Positions 10,125-20,224 of a stretch of 64,000 nucleotides of DNA are shown here, piece by piece; position 1 is the stretch's first letter; every line of letters starts with the position of its first letter. This stretch comes from Pleurodeles waltl (lineage: Eukaryota; Chordata; Amphibia; Caudata; Salamandridae). The DNA is taken from contig NC_090438.1 in the NCBI RefSeq assembly GCF_031143425.1, positions 777,367,138 to 777,431,137 of the forward strand, written 5' to 3'. Made by a program: the position numbers and the translations under genes. The notes under the pieces were generated by a model that was given only the letters and a program-made list of their open reading frames with translations, was not told where the DNA came from and searched no databases.

Positions 10125-11072
10125 TGTCTTATCCAGGTGACTGATTGACACCTGATCTGTTCGATATAAGTCAATAAGGACGCTCAATGAAGGACCACAC
10201 GCCAATTATGAACACAATTTAGCTTTACTAGAATTTCAGGTAAATGTAGGCATTTGGCACATCAACGTTGAATGAAAATAGCAATAAAGAGCATCTATTT
10301 ATATATAAGCACACGACAAAGAGCATCTATTTATATATGACCAAAGAGTTCATTGACAGATATAAGCTTTGATTAACTGCATACGAAATGCGTATTTCAA
10401 TTACTGCAGCAAGCTCACACTAGGATGTTCAGGAAGCAAAATATAAATGAGCTGTATACTTCAGACTATAAACACAGTGCAAGCATAATAATCAATCATA
10501 ATAATAGAGCAGAGAAACAAAGGCCTTTCATCCCTGGGTGGAACTTAACTTAGTCCACGAGATGCTGGGAAGCCCTTTGCCGCCCGCTTGGACCTGTCTC
10601 CCCCTCGAGCGACACGGTCTCTGAACAGCAAAAACAGGGAGGCAGCACTGTGGGCCGGCGATGGCAGCTTTCTCAACTCCATCTGCGAGCTTCAATCCTC
10701 TCACCCGCACTTCAGTGCTTAAATAACCTGAAGCTTGGATTCTAACCCCTTCTAGCATTTTCTAGCTATGTTATCAGCACGTTTCTCTTGGCTGCTCTGC
10801 CATTCCCTAGCCATTGTTTTCATTCCATCTTTTTCCTGTACTCTCATTCTCAAGGTTGAGACGACCTCCGTCTTTCTCTCCTACACATCCTGTTTCTTAC
10901 ACATGCAGCTGCGAATAATTTGTTTCTATGGAATGTTGGAAAACAAGCTTGAAAACAACATCGTGGATTTTTCCACGTTGTTCAGGTTTCAGCAGGCATC
11001 ACGCTTATCTACACTGTTCAAGCTAATTAACCCTTCGCGTCACGTCTTCCGCACCTTTCCCTATACTGATCA
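10125..11072 (-). repeat. 5' LTR of the ERV-L-like provirus
   Basis: This 948-bp copy starts TG and ends CA, and is the right-hand partner of 1092-2046. Read in the provirus direction (right to left) it ends next to the primer binding site, so it is the 5' LTR. It would hold the promoter: the minus strand has TATATATAAATA motifs at about 10292-10340. AGTCA at 11073-11077 is the target duplication, with one mismatch to AGTCC at 1087-1091. Confidence 0.92.
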
Positions 11073-12235
11073 AGTCAAAACAAATCCTTTCTTCAGATTT
11101 TCTCCTCTGATGGTCTGAGTGATAAAACTTCGTTGATGGGCAAAGTCTTGTATGAATTGCCAATAGAAGTTGCAGAGATCTAAGAAGCATTAGGTTTCCT
11201 TAATAGAAGAGGGAGAGGGCCAATCCAAAACAGATTGTGCTTTGTCTGGAACCATAGCTATTCCTGTTTGATTGATGCAGCACCCAAGATACTGTACTTC
11301 TGTCTTGTTAAATTCACATTTTCAGGTTTGCAGTATAGCTGATTCTGTCTGATTCTTTCCAAAACCTGAAGGACATGCTCAGTATGCTGTTCAGGTACGC
11401 GAGAATATACTAGAACGTCATCCAGATATATTACCACACTGTGATTCAATAAATCAGAAAACACGGAGTCCATGAATCGTTGGAATATTAAGGGTGCATT
11501 TGTTAAACAAAATGGCATGACTCAGTATTCATAATTACCAAATGGAGTACGAAAAGCTGTTTTCCATTCATTCCTTATCATGTAGGAGATGATAGGCACC
11601 CCTCAGATCAAATTTTGTAAACCTCTTGGCACATTGGACTGCGTCAAGTATATCCCTAAAAAGGGGTAAGGGATATCGATCCTTGATGGTTGTCTTGTTC
11701 AATCCACGAAAGTCAACACAGGGACACAGACCTTTTGATTTCTTTGGAATGAAAAAAAGAGGAGCCCCAGCAGGAGATGAAGAGGGGGCGATTAAACTAT
11801 TCTGTAGATTATCATCTAGGTAGTCTTTAAGTACTGTCTTTTCTTGTTCAGTCAACGAATACATCCGTCCAAACTGAACCACTTCACCCGAAAACAAAGG
11901 AATGGCACAGTCATGGACCCGATGTGGAGGTAAAACGGGTTTGCTAGGCTTCTGGAATACATCACAGTAGCCTTGATAACAACTTGGTACTCCCTGTATC
12001 ATGTTAATAGAGCAGCATGAATCTTTGGAAGAAAGGATCAAACCTTTAGGGGACCAATAAGAGTTTGTGAAGTAATAGTTCTTTTGTCAAAATTGTGATG
12101 ATAAAGATATGGTTCTTGTTTCCCAATTAATATATGGGTTGTGCAAAGTCAGCCAGGGAATTCCTAATATCATGGTGTGATGGAGAGGATATTAGATCAA
12201 AGGTAATGTTTTCCAAAACGCAGACAGAGGGTGGG
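11073..12235 (-). pseudogene. pol: Ty3/gypsy pol fragment: end of protease and RT
   Basis: Minus-strand frames show, in order, the end of the aspartic protease (ILGIPWLTLHNPHI at about 12170-12130), the RT fingers (LIAPSSSPAGAPLFFIPKK, CVDFRGLNKTTIKDRYPLPL), the palm (FTKFDLRGAYHLL; later MPFCLTNAPLIFQRFMDSVF) and the active site VIYLDDVLVYS. This is the vertebrate Ty3/gypsy type, Sushi-like in wording. Stops lie between the 12041-11568 and 11518-11258 frames, and again at about 11185. RNase H continues at 1091-830, so the ERV-L-like provirus landed inside this gene. The foamy-like LTR at 12236 cuts its upstream part. Confidence 0.88.
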
Positions 12236-13260
12236 TGTAGTGTCCACCAACGGTCCTGAGGTTAGCGGGGAGCAGTTGTTGTGTAGCCATTTTAGTTATA
12301 GCTCCATGCACGTTAGTTTAATACACTAGGCCGCTGTTCACCTTGACCTAGATCTATTTTATTCAGCTTCGCATTGTAATTTTTACAATAACCAGTTTTA
12401 CGGTCTTGTTTTAATTTCTTCTATCTAACTGTTTTGCTTAGCCCAGCACTGTGTTCTCAAACAACACATTCTTGATCACTTTGAGCTTCAGTCAAGGCTA
12501 CAGTTTGGTACATTGCCGGTAAACGTGGTAGAAGTTTAGCCTCCAACATTCTTAGAAAATACGTATCCTTACCTAGGGACATTTTCTTAGAACATTAGCT
12601 GTGTTATTATAAAAACACTTCCTAGTCCCATTACACGTTAAGAGGGAGATTCCAGCCAGGAAACCACAACTGTATGCTGAATGCTTCGCTGCAGATGCTA
12701 ACGCAGACTACAGGCCTTTGCTCAGGTATGAGGGTTGATGTCCTCCCGGGGGAACCGGAAAGGCAGGATTAGAGCTTAACATGCTGTGCTCAAATTATGA
12801 TTCAGATAGAAAATAGTCCATCGACTTAAGTGGCAATATGATAGCATTATTCTTATGCTTCAATCTCATCGTCACCATTTTAATATCGTTATGTTGTGTC
12901 CTCCTGGTTATTGCAGCTCACGCTTTGCTATCTAAAATGCAGTTGTTTTATTAAACCAGTCTTTAAAACTTATACTGCTTTCATTGTCATTTATATATGA
13001 GACCGAATTGTGAATGAGAGAACCGGATGCGATCTGAGTGACCACGACTTCCTTGAGAAGTATGATATGTCATGCGCTCGGCTGCCCAATCATCTCTTCC
13101 TTTCGGGAGAGATGAGGCACTGCTAGTTAACCAGAGCAAAACCAGGATTTGGAGCGACAGGTGTCACCCACCGTGGGTCAGACTCAGTCTCCCACACTGT
13201 GAAAGATCTTGCTGCTCAAAATCCAGTAGTCTCATTAGAATAATAAGAGCCTACACGACA
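12236..13260 (+). repeat. 5' LTR of the plus-strand foamy-like provirus
   Basis: The block begins TGTAGTGTCC right after gypsy coding sequence and ends CTACACGACA right before a Lys-type primer binding site, about 1025 bp in all. Only one copy is present because the 3' half of the provirus is missing. The right edge is firm; the left edge is inferred from the end of gypsy similarity and the TG. Confidence 0.7.
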
Positions 13261-13279
13261 TGGCGCCGCCAACGTTTGG
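13261..13279 (+). other. Primer binding site, tRNA-Lys1,2 type with a 2-base insertion
   Basis: TGGCGCCGCCAACGTTTGG directly follows the LTR CA end. It resembles the Lys1,2 site used by foamy viruses but has two extra bases and mismatches near its end. About 209 bases of untranslated leader follow before the gag ATG at 13489; no other signal is clear in the leader. Confidence 0.65.
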
Positions 13280-13488
13280 TCAGGCTCTAATTTTCAGGTC
13301 CTCCGGAGTATCTCTGTCTCATTATATATAATGACACCTCAATGCCGTATGCGGAGATGTCCGTGGTACTGAGGATTTCCACCACAGCTGTGTAGGTAAT
13401 CCTATTACAACTGGTGGTTGTTCAAGCTTGAACTTTAAAAGGAAACCCCATTTTGGTGTGCCTTCTCTGAACTCATAGTGTTACTATC

Positions 13489-14165
13489 ATGGCGAATCCC
13501 CAACATGTACAAATAGCTGTTAACAAGAGACAACCTCTCACAGCACACTTATTAGAAAATGGCCTAACGGCCCAAGGAGGTCCAGTCACATTCGCGGTGG
13601 ATGCCCACGCAGCTTATAGAACAGAACTTATTTACTCTTGGGGCACATTTCCAGCAGTTGGTGGGAACACAAATACATTTCACCAATATACACCTGCGAA
13701 TGAGCCTGGACAATACAGAGCGTACGCATATTTAGAGATACCTCTATCTGATCAAGAACATAATAATTGGCTTGATGGCACCCTACCCCATACAATATCA
13801 CCAGTAAGGTTAGGTCCACTACTTAATGACGGTCCTACCTGGTCTTTATTGGCCACCTATACACCACATCCTGCGGTTGGAAATTTAGCAGTAGCTGAGG
13901 TTCGTCGCTTATACATTGAGTTAACAGCAATATATAGACAATTAATACAATTTGTGATGCAAACATTAAAAACAAACCCAGCACGTGCTGCTCCAGCACA
14001 CCCACATGCAGTAACGCCAGGTATAAATCCTGCGACTGTACATTCGATTATGGGTAAAGTACCCGCCAAACGAGAAGAAACTCTGTTTCGGTTAGCACAA
14101 AAAATGAATACGCTGGAGGCAGTATTTCCCCATACGGGACCTCCGGATAATCATAGAATAATAAC
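13489..14165 (+). pseudogene. gag: Foamy-like gag, N-terminal part
   Basis: An ATG at 13489 opens about 226 gag codons, up to the MITE inserted at 14169. The frame runs on to 14343, but the last 59 codons are MITE sequence. A homologous gag on the minus strand at 35616-34580 matches it along its length (QIAVN near the start, ELIYSWGTFPA against QVFYSWVSVPA, then MGKVPAKREE against MGKILTEREE). Such Gag proteins form the capsid. Together with the Lys primer site and the pol gene downstream this points to a foamy-like (spuma-like) endogenous retrovirus; those have been reported in amphibians. The gene resumes at 20413. Confidence 0.8.
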
Positions 14166-14459
14166 TATGGCCCTCATTCCGAGCCTGGCGGGCGGCGGAG
14201 GCCGCCCGCCAGGCTTCCCCCCTCCGAAATACCGCTCCGCGGTCGTAAGACCGCGGAGGGTATTCCGAGTTTTCCCCTGGGCTGGCGGGCGGTCTTCACA
14301 AGACCGCCCGCCAGCCCAGGGGAAAACTCCCTTCCCACGATGACGCCGGCTCGTAATAGAGCCGGCGGAGTGGGAAGGTGCGACGGGTGCAGTTGCACCC
14401 GTCGCGTATTTCAGTGTCTGCTTTGCAGACACTGAAATACTTTTAGGGGCCCTCTTATG

Positions 14460-14561
14460 GGGGCCCCGCGACTCCCCCTCCCGCCATCCGGTTCCCGGCG
14501 GGAGAACCGCCAGGAACTGGATGGCGGGAGGGGGAGTCGGAATCCCCATGCCGGCGCAGCA
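14460..14561. repeat. Left copy of a 102-bp target-site duplication
   Basis: All 102 bases are identical to 20123-20224. The duplicated sequence is part of the MITE (a palindrome with 21-bp arms) and brackets the LINE exactly, so it arose when the LINE inserted. The length is far above the 7-20 bp typical of L1. Confidence 0.9.
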
Positions 14562-14801
14562 CGCTCAATCAATTCAATTCAAAGAAGCTTTATTGCGGCT
14601 ACAAGAGCCAAAAAAGCGCGAGCAGTAATAAATACAAATAAATGCACATGATAAAATAAAATTGCAGGTAAATATGGTGATAAAAGGGAATGAAATATAA
14701 ATAAAAATTAAAATGGAATAAAAATGAGATAGAATAAAATGGAATGAAATTAGAAAAAATGAAATGAAGTGAAATGCACTCTGCAGGATGTTGGGACAGT
14801 C

Positions 14802-17800
14802 TTATTTGGAGTCTTTGTCCAGGAGAGTTTTCCCTCTAATAAGCCAACTAGCTCCGAGGAATTTGGCGATAGCGATCACTAGCGTTGGTCTGGTGTCTGA
14901 TCTAAGGATTCGCAGAGCTAGCGCAGAGCAGCGTGCTCCCAGTAGTCTGCATGCCGGGGCCAGCCATTTCCTACGGGGGGCAGTATACGCGGGGCATGCA
15001 AAAAGGAGGTGAGGGAGATTCTCCACGGGGGCTTTGCAAGCAGGGCATGCGGTGGATTCGTTGTGTGACCAGCTGCTGGTGAAAAGTCTTAATGGGAGTG
15101 TTCCAATGCGGAGCTGGAAGTACAGTTTCCTTTCCCTTGGGGCCGTGATTAGGTCCCAAAAAGTTTCGTACTTGCATGACTCTTTTAGGTTGGCAAAGTC
15201 ACAAGATAATGTAGTGTGGAGTGCAGCCCGAGTGTCTTCGTTGTTGGCCCTTTGCCAGTAAAGTTTCTTTAGTTCGCTTTTCGAGGGAAAGACTGACGTG
15301 GCTGGTGAGTTCCAGAGATCATCGAGCCCGATAGAGTGGAGTAAATCCTTGATGGATCGTAGCCAGGGGATTCTGTGCAGGTGATCGGCTTTTAGGATGA
15401 CCTGTAGAGCTTCGGTGAAGATGACAAGTTCCGGAGTGGTCCAGAGACGCCGCCAGTACAGCAGAGGTCGCAGGCGGGCTTTGTGACCAATGCGTTTGAT
15501 GCCGAGGTCCTTGAAAAGAGGGAACAGTGGGGTGCTTAGCGGAAGGGACACAAGGTTTCTTAAGAAGTTGTTTTCAGCGGTGGTTAGGTCTTGGGTTTTG
15601 GTATAACCCCAAAGTTCAGCCCCGTAGAGCGCTGAGGAAACTGCCTGGGCTTCGTATAATTGTAATGCTGGGCGAATTGGTTTTGTGTGTGAGAGGTGGA
15701 AGTTTTTTAGTAGAGCCCCAGTTGTTTGTCTTAATTTAAGGGCTTGTTTTCCTATGTGTGGCTTCCAGGACATGTTGTCAGTGAGTGTTATGCCCAGGTA
15801 GCTAAAAATGCCCACCTTCTCGAGTGAGGAGCCCTCTAGAGTAAATTTCCCTTTGAAAGATCTGTGGGGATTAAGGGTCATTAGTTTGGTTTTCGTTGCG
15901 TTGATTTCGAGTCCCTGGGATGAACAGAAATGCTCGAAGCACGCAAGGAGTTTCCTTAGACCACTAGGGGTCTTAGATATCAAGAGAGTGTCATCGGCAA
16001 AGAGTAAGACTGGGATTTTTTGTGTGCCAAGTGAAGGTGCGTCAGCCTGCAGACTGAGGAGGGAGGGGACAATTTCGTTGATGTACAGGGAAAAGAGGGT
16101 CGGGGCAAGTACGCAACCTTGCCGCACACCCCTAGAGACGTGGATTCTATCGGTAAGTTGGCCCTTGTTGCCCCACCTGACTTGTGCGTAGTTGTCCTCG
16201 TGGAGTCGTATCAAAATGGCAAGGATGTGTTCCGGGATTCCCATCCGAGAGAGAGTGACCCACAGTTTGTTGCGAGGTACTAGGTCAAAAGCAGATTTGA
16301 GATCCACGAAAGCTACATAAAGGCTGCCTTTACCGATGAACACTGTTTTCCAATATAATAATAGGAATCTGAGGGCTTGATCAGTGGTGGAAATCTTCTT
16401 TCGGAAACCGGCTTGGAGGGGGCTAAGGATATCGTGGTCAATTATCCATTCTTCTATCTTCCCTAGGAGGCAGTGGCAGAAGACTTTTTGGACACAGTCA
16501 ATTAGACTAATGGGTCTATAGTTACAGGGAAGAGATCTGTCGCCCTTTTTAAAGATTGGAATAACAATGGCCGCTTTCCAAGAGTCGGGAATTGGCGCCC
16601 CAGATGCTATTGCGTTAGCTAGAATGGTGAGATATCTTGACCAGGATGCTAGGTCTGTTGAGAATAGGTCTGCTGGGACGCAGTCTGAACCAGGGGCCCT
16701 GCCGCGTTTTAGAGTGCTTAGAGAGTAAGTTATATCACTTTGGGAGAACAACAGGGGTGCTGCGGTGGTTGGTGCTAACGAGTGAAATAGGAGGGGGCCC
16801 GTACAAACAGAGGTGGGGCTATCATGATCAGGGGAGTACAGACTACTAAAGTGGGCTATCCAGTCTCTTGGGGCAATATTGGTTGTGATGTCCAAACCAC
16901 TGGTTTCGGGGCCTCGCGCTGCCAGGGACCAGAACAGACTATAATTTCTCTCGCGCACAGCGTCGCTGAGTGATGTCCACCATTTGCTATCTTGATCACG
17001 CTTGGCTATGCATATTGCAGATTTATAGGACTTCCTAGCTACGCGGATGGCGATGGGGTCCTTGGATTTAATGGCTTGAACTAGGCGCTTGTTTAGGGAC
17101 CGGCACGTTTTGTTGAACCAGCGGTGCCTGGCTTTGGGTCGTTTTTCGTCGTGGGCTGGGGGTGCTGAGAAGTGGGTTGCAATATCCCTAAAGCAGGAGG
17201 TGTGGATTGAGCTAATTTCCTGGTGGGGTGTTGCAGAACCTGCCTCTAGGTCCCATAGTGTGGATTTTAGGGTGTTGTTGGCAGCATTGATGAGTGCGGG
17301 CCGGGCCACAATATTGACCCATTTTAGGTGTCTTTTGTTGTTGGCCAGGTTAATACCCTCGGGTGCTACTGCTGCGGGGTTAGACGTGGCTGGGAGGTTA
17401 CCTAGGGCTAATGTGTGGACAGAAAGAGGGTTGTGATCACTTTCGGTCCTTTCGATGATTGTCATATCGATGACTAGAGGCCATAATCTTATATCGAATA
17501 GGCAATAATCGATTCTGCTGGTGTGGTTCGTTTTGTTGTATGTGTGACTACCGTTGGTGTCTGAATTAGTTCTGCCATTTAGCGCCCTGAGTCCAAACTC
17601 CATGGTCAATGATTTTACCTGAATCGCAACCGACGTCCACCTTTTGATGGGTGCAATGGACAGGGCGGGGATAGACCAGACTTGATCTTCCTCGCGGGTG
17701 GACCTGAGATCGTCCCAGTCAAGGGGTTCGAATGTGACGTTGAAGTCCCCAGCCACAATGGTTTTATGATGGCGGGGATAATTTTGTAAGAGGGCTACGA

Positions 17801-18398
17801 GGGCGCAGAGGGTTTTGGAGACTTGACCCCCCCTGACCCCTCGAGCGTAGATATTAAAGATGTTCACCACAGAGTCAGGCCCAAAGGATAGACGAAGGCC
17901 TAGCAGGTCGGGAGAGGCGGTAGGTAGCTGTGATATATGGCAGCTAAGTGATGTTTTGATCCAGATGGTCAGACCCCCTGAGGGCCTGCCTCTCGTGCTG
18001 GCCACAGCGGGGATGTGGAAATTTGAGTAGCCTGTTCGGAAGAGTGGGTCGAGTGACCATGTTTCCTGTAGGAGACATATGTCATGTTCGTCAATAAATG
18101 AGGAGAAGGATGGAAGGGGAAGAATAGGTTTCAGACCTGCCACGTTCCATGAGACAAGTCGTACCCCAGATTGTGACTGAGTTGTCCTACCTAAATGCCC
18201 GGGGTTTTTGAGGTTGGCTGTCAGGGGTTGGTTTGGCAGATGTGGCTGGGGGAGCAGGGATGGGTTGATGCCAATGTTTGCCCGTGAGGTTTGTGGTGGT
18301 TGGTGATGTTCCTCTGTTGGAACAGGCCTGGTCCTGATCAAGGAGATTCTTGCGGGCCTAGACAGCAGCTCTAGGTTTGGTGGGCAATGTGCCTGCAA
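14802..18398 (-). CDS. LINE ORF2: endonuclease and reverse transcriptase
   Basis: The 1198-codon frame is uninterrupted. The APE endonuclease, which nicks the target, shows SWNVAGLK (83-90), LLQETW (109-114), GDFN (217-220), RIDYCLFD (295-302) and SDHNP (320-324). The RT, which copies the RNA at the nick, shows CNYRPISL (625-632), FVDLKSAFD (697-705), RGVRQGCVLAPTLFSLYINE (756-775) and the active site FADD (800-803). Near the end is a C-x2-C-x8-H-x4-C motif (1118-1135), a likely nucleic-acid-binding zinc knuckle. The 5' limit given is a TTG; the frame stays open further upstream without an obvious ATG, so the true start is unsettled. All catalytic motifs look intact. Confidence 0.92.
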   Translation of the reverse strand: MQAHCPPNLELLSRPARISLIRTRPVPTEEHHQPPQTSRANIGINPSLLPQPHLPNQPLTANLKNPGHLGRTTQSQSGVRLVSWNVAGLKPILPLPSFSSFIDEHDICLLQETWSLDPLFRTGYSNFHIPAVASTRGRPSGGLTIWIKTSLSCHISQLPTASPDLLGLRLSFGPDSVVNIFNIYARGVRGGQVSKTLCALVALLQNYPRHHKTIVAGDFNVTFEPLDWDDLRSTREEDQVWSIPALSIAPIKRWTSVAIQVKSLTMEFGLRALNGRTNSDTNGSHTYNKTNHTSRIDYCLFDIRLWPLVIDMTIIERTESDHNPLSVHTLALGNLPATSNPAAVAPEGINLANNKRHLKWVNIVARPALINAANNTLKSTLWDLEAGSATPHQEISSIHTSCFRDIATHFSAPPAHDEKRPKARHRWFNKTCRSLNKRLVQAIKSKDPIAIRVARKSYKSAICIAKRDQDSKWWTSLSDAVRERNYSLFWSLAARGPETSGLDITTNIAPRDWIAHFSSLYSPDHDSPTSVCTGPLLFHSLAPTTAAPLLFSQSDITYSLSTLKRGRAPGSDCVPADLFSTDLASWSRYLTILANAIASGAPIPDSWKAAIVIPIFKKGDRSLPCNYRPISLIDCVQKVFCHCLLGKIEEWIIDHDILSPLQAGFRKKISTTDQALRFLLLYWKTVFIGKGSLYVAFVDLKSAFDLVPRNKLWVTLSRMGIPEHILAILIRLHEDNYAQVRWGNKGQLTDRIHVSRGVRQGCVLAPTLFSLYINEIVPSLLSLQADAPSLGTQKIPVLLFADDTLLISKTPSGLRKLLACFEHFCSSQGLEINATKTKLMTLNPHRSFKGKFTLEGSSLEKVGIFSYLGITLTDNMSWKPHIGKQALKLRQTTGALLKNFHLSHTKPIRPALQLYEAQAVSSALYGAELWGYTKTQDLTTAENNFLRNLVSLPLSTPLFPLFKDLGIKRIGHKARLRPLLYWRRLWTTPELVIFTEALQVILKADHLHRIPWLRSIKDLLHSIGLDDLWNSPATSVFPSKSELKKLYWQRANNEDTRAALHTTLSCDFANLKESCKYETFWDLITAPRERKLYFQLRIGTLPLRLFTSSWSHNESTACPACKAPVENLPHLLFACPAYTAPRRKWLAPACRLLGARCSALALRILRSDTRPTLVIAIAKFLGASWLIRGKTLLDKDSK

Positions 18399-18572
18399 GA
18401 TGGGTGGAGCATCGTTGTCATGATTGCTCGGTGAGCCGGAAATGGTCGCGGTATCATGGGTAGGGGGGTGAATACATGGACAGACAGTGGTGGGGTAAAA
18501 GGAGGATCTGGGGGTGATGGATGTTGGAAGGTTGCAAGGTTTGCCTGCATAGATTTTAGGTGGGGCTGTGAG

Positions 18573-19754
18573 TCAATCATGTTTACCAAGAGGGGATAGG
18601 TTTTCTGCCGGGTGGTAACTCGGGCGTTCCTCGTGGAGCGTGGGTGACCTGGGCTGTTTAAACTGGATGCGTGAGTGTGCAGGTGGGCTTGTTCTTGCGT
18701 CTAGGGCCACCAGATTGTTCGCCATGGTCCTGTTCTTGAGTGTCAGTTTTAGGATATCAAAGTGAGTTCCCGGGTCTGGCCGTCGTACTACGGTAATTAG
18801 GTCCTCACGTATTATGGATCGGCAGCCTCTAACATGGCGAATCCAGTGGATTGCCTTGTTTTTGATAGAGTCTACCCCTTCCTTGCGCGCCAATGTGGTT
18901 AACTTGGGAACGTTAACCATTAGAACTATATTACCTAAATGGGACTGGTCAGTGGCAGGTTGCGTAGAGTATTTTGAGGCGGTGTTGCTCATGGGTTTGA
19001 GGGTATTATGATAGATGTCTAGTGAATTTCCTATGCCTAAATTGTGGAAGAGGGGAGACTGGTGGGAGTTCATGGTCTTTTCTTTGGTAGGGTGAGGGCC
19101 AGCGTGGCTAGAAGCAGAGGAGTTGGGCGAGTTTGTTGTGATGCCTGATAGGATTGGATTTTGGACAAGGTTACTGGTGGTCGTGTTATTTGCGTGGGTT
19201 AGCTGTTTTACTATTGCAAGTAATGAGTTAACCATATGCTTGAGTTCTGTGACTTCCTTCCTTAGAGCTTGTATGTATTCGATATGCTGTGGGGTTACAT
19301 GAGGAGAGTGCGTGTTGGTTGCTGCTGGCCCATCTGCCAGGGTGTCTGGGTTGATGTCGTCGCGTGATTCAGGGAGGTTGGTTAGGGGATTGAAGCGGTT
19401 ACTGAGCTGGATGGAATCGTTGATGGCAAGTGGTAGGTCTTCTGCTAGGGAGGGGGCCGCATGGGTGATAACGTTCCTACTTTCACCCGCCCCTGTAGTG
19501 ACAGTAACTTGTTGCCCACGTTTCATGAAAATCTCAGCGATTTTCATGGAACCTTCCTTCCTGCTAGTTGAAGTGGGCCCCTCCCCAGTTGCAATAGAAA
19601 TGTTTCCCTGGGGGCTAGTTAGTATTCCGTTGCATTCGCCCAGGAGAGAGTCGATTCTATCCATAACGCAATTGCTAGCAGCATGCTTATGCCTTTTTCG
19701 CTTGGCTTTTAGTACTGCCCCGGCCCCTGCCTCTATTGCTTTCCTTTTGCCCAT
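18573..19754 (-). CDS. LINE ORF1, likely RNA-binding chaperone
   Basis: A 393-codon frame with an ATG start (MGKRKAIEAG) lies upstream of ORF2 in the same element. It opens with a basic, nuclear-signal-like stretch (KAKRKRHKH), runs through Ser/Thr/Pro-rich sequence, has a short helical segment around LRKEVTELKHMVNSLLAIVK and ends with a compact domain (GNIVLMVNVPKL through FDILKLTLKNRTMANNL) that could be RRM-like, as in ORF1p of other LINEs. No CCHC knuckle is visible. Its stop lies about 175 bases before the ORF2 5' limit given, so re-initiation or a gap between the frames is possible. Confidence 0.75.
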   Translation of the reverse strand: MGKRKAIEAGAGAVLKAKRKRHKHAASNCVMDRIDSLLGECNGILTSPQGNISIATGEGPTSTSRKEGSMKIAEIFMKRGQQVTVTTGAGESRNVITHAAPSLAEDLPLAINDSIQLSNRFNPLTNLPESRDDINPDTLADGPAATNTHSPHVTPQHIEYIQALRKEVTELKHMVNSLLAIVKQLTHANNTTTSNLVQNPILSGITTNSPNSSASSHAGPHPTKEKTMNSHQSPLFHNLGIGNSLDIYHNTLKPMSNTASKYSTQPATDQSHLGNIVLMVNVPKLTTLARKEGVDSIKNKAIHWIRHVRGCRSIIREDLITVVRRPDPGTHFDILKLTLKNRTMANNLVALDARTSPPAHSRIQFKQPRSPTLHEERPSYHPAENLSPLGKHD

Positions 19755-19978
19755 CTGGTGTTAGTGTAGGTGCAGGGTTAAATGATAAGGTGTCAGATTA
19801 AATGGAGCAGCTGACTGGGGAGACAGAGTAGGAACTAGCAAAAGGGACTGAGTACAATATGGCCTTCTTGGGAGATAGATGTTAGGGGGGAGGCCCAGCC
19901 CAGCCTCTGTCAGCCGCTGACGGGCGCAGGACGGGCCCGCCCTTGGCCCGGGCTTCGCCCGGGCGCTGCCCGCGCGCG

Positions 19979-20118
19979 TCCCGCGACGGCGGGAGCGCGA
20001 ACAAGTTTTAAAGGGCTCCTGCCCCGCCTCCAGAGATCACACAGCGCTTCCCGCGACGGCGGGAGCGCGAACAAGTTTTAAAGGGCTCCTGCCCCGCCTC
20101 CAGAGATCACACAGCGCC
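19979..20118 (-). repeat. 70-bp tandem repeat at the 5' end of the LINE
   Basis: Two consecutive copies of exactly 70 bases (19979-20048 and 20049-20118), differing at one or two positions. They sit in the GC-rich 5' UTR at the very start of the element, as the promoter monomers of some other LINEs do. Confidence 0.85.
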
Positions 20119-20122
20119 CCCA

Positions 20123-20224
20123 GGGGCCCCGCGACTCCCCCTCCCGCCATCCGGTTCCCGGCGGGAGAACCGCCAGGAACTGGATGGCGGGAGGGGGAGT
20201 CGGAATCCCCATGCCGGCGCAGCA
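20123..20224. repeat. Right copy of the 102-bp target-site duplication
   Basis: Identical to 14460-14561 at every base. The MITE sequence continues to its right terminus from here. Confidence 0.9.

Larger units (their letters stand above)
14562..20122 (-). mobile_element. Full-length APE-type LINE
   Basis: The element reads right to left: a GC-rich 5' region with a 70-bp tandem repeat (19979-20118), ORF1 (19754-18573), ORF2 (to 14802) and a short 3' UTR ending in a TTGAATTGAATTGATTGAG-like tail instead of poly(A). An AATAAA lies near the tail (about 14585-14592 on the minus strand). Endonuclease then RT in one ORF marks an APE-type non-LTR retrotransposon. The clade is not certain; the tail-repeat type, C-terminal CCHC-like motif and two-ORF layout suggest the I/ingi or a neighbouring group. 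Identical target duplications and open ORFs argue for a young insertion. A decayed relative is at 43105-45795. Confidence 0.9.

Noticed and set aside
14166..14343. End of the 284-codon gag frame
   Set aside because: The last 59 codons are MITE sequence, not gag.
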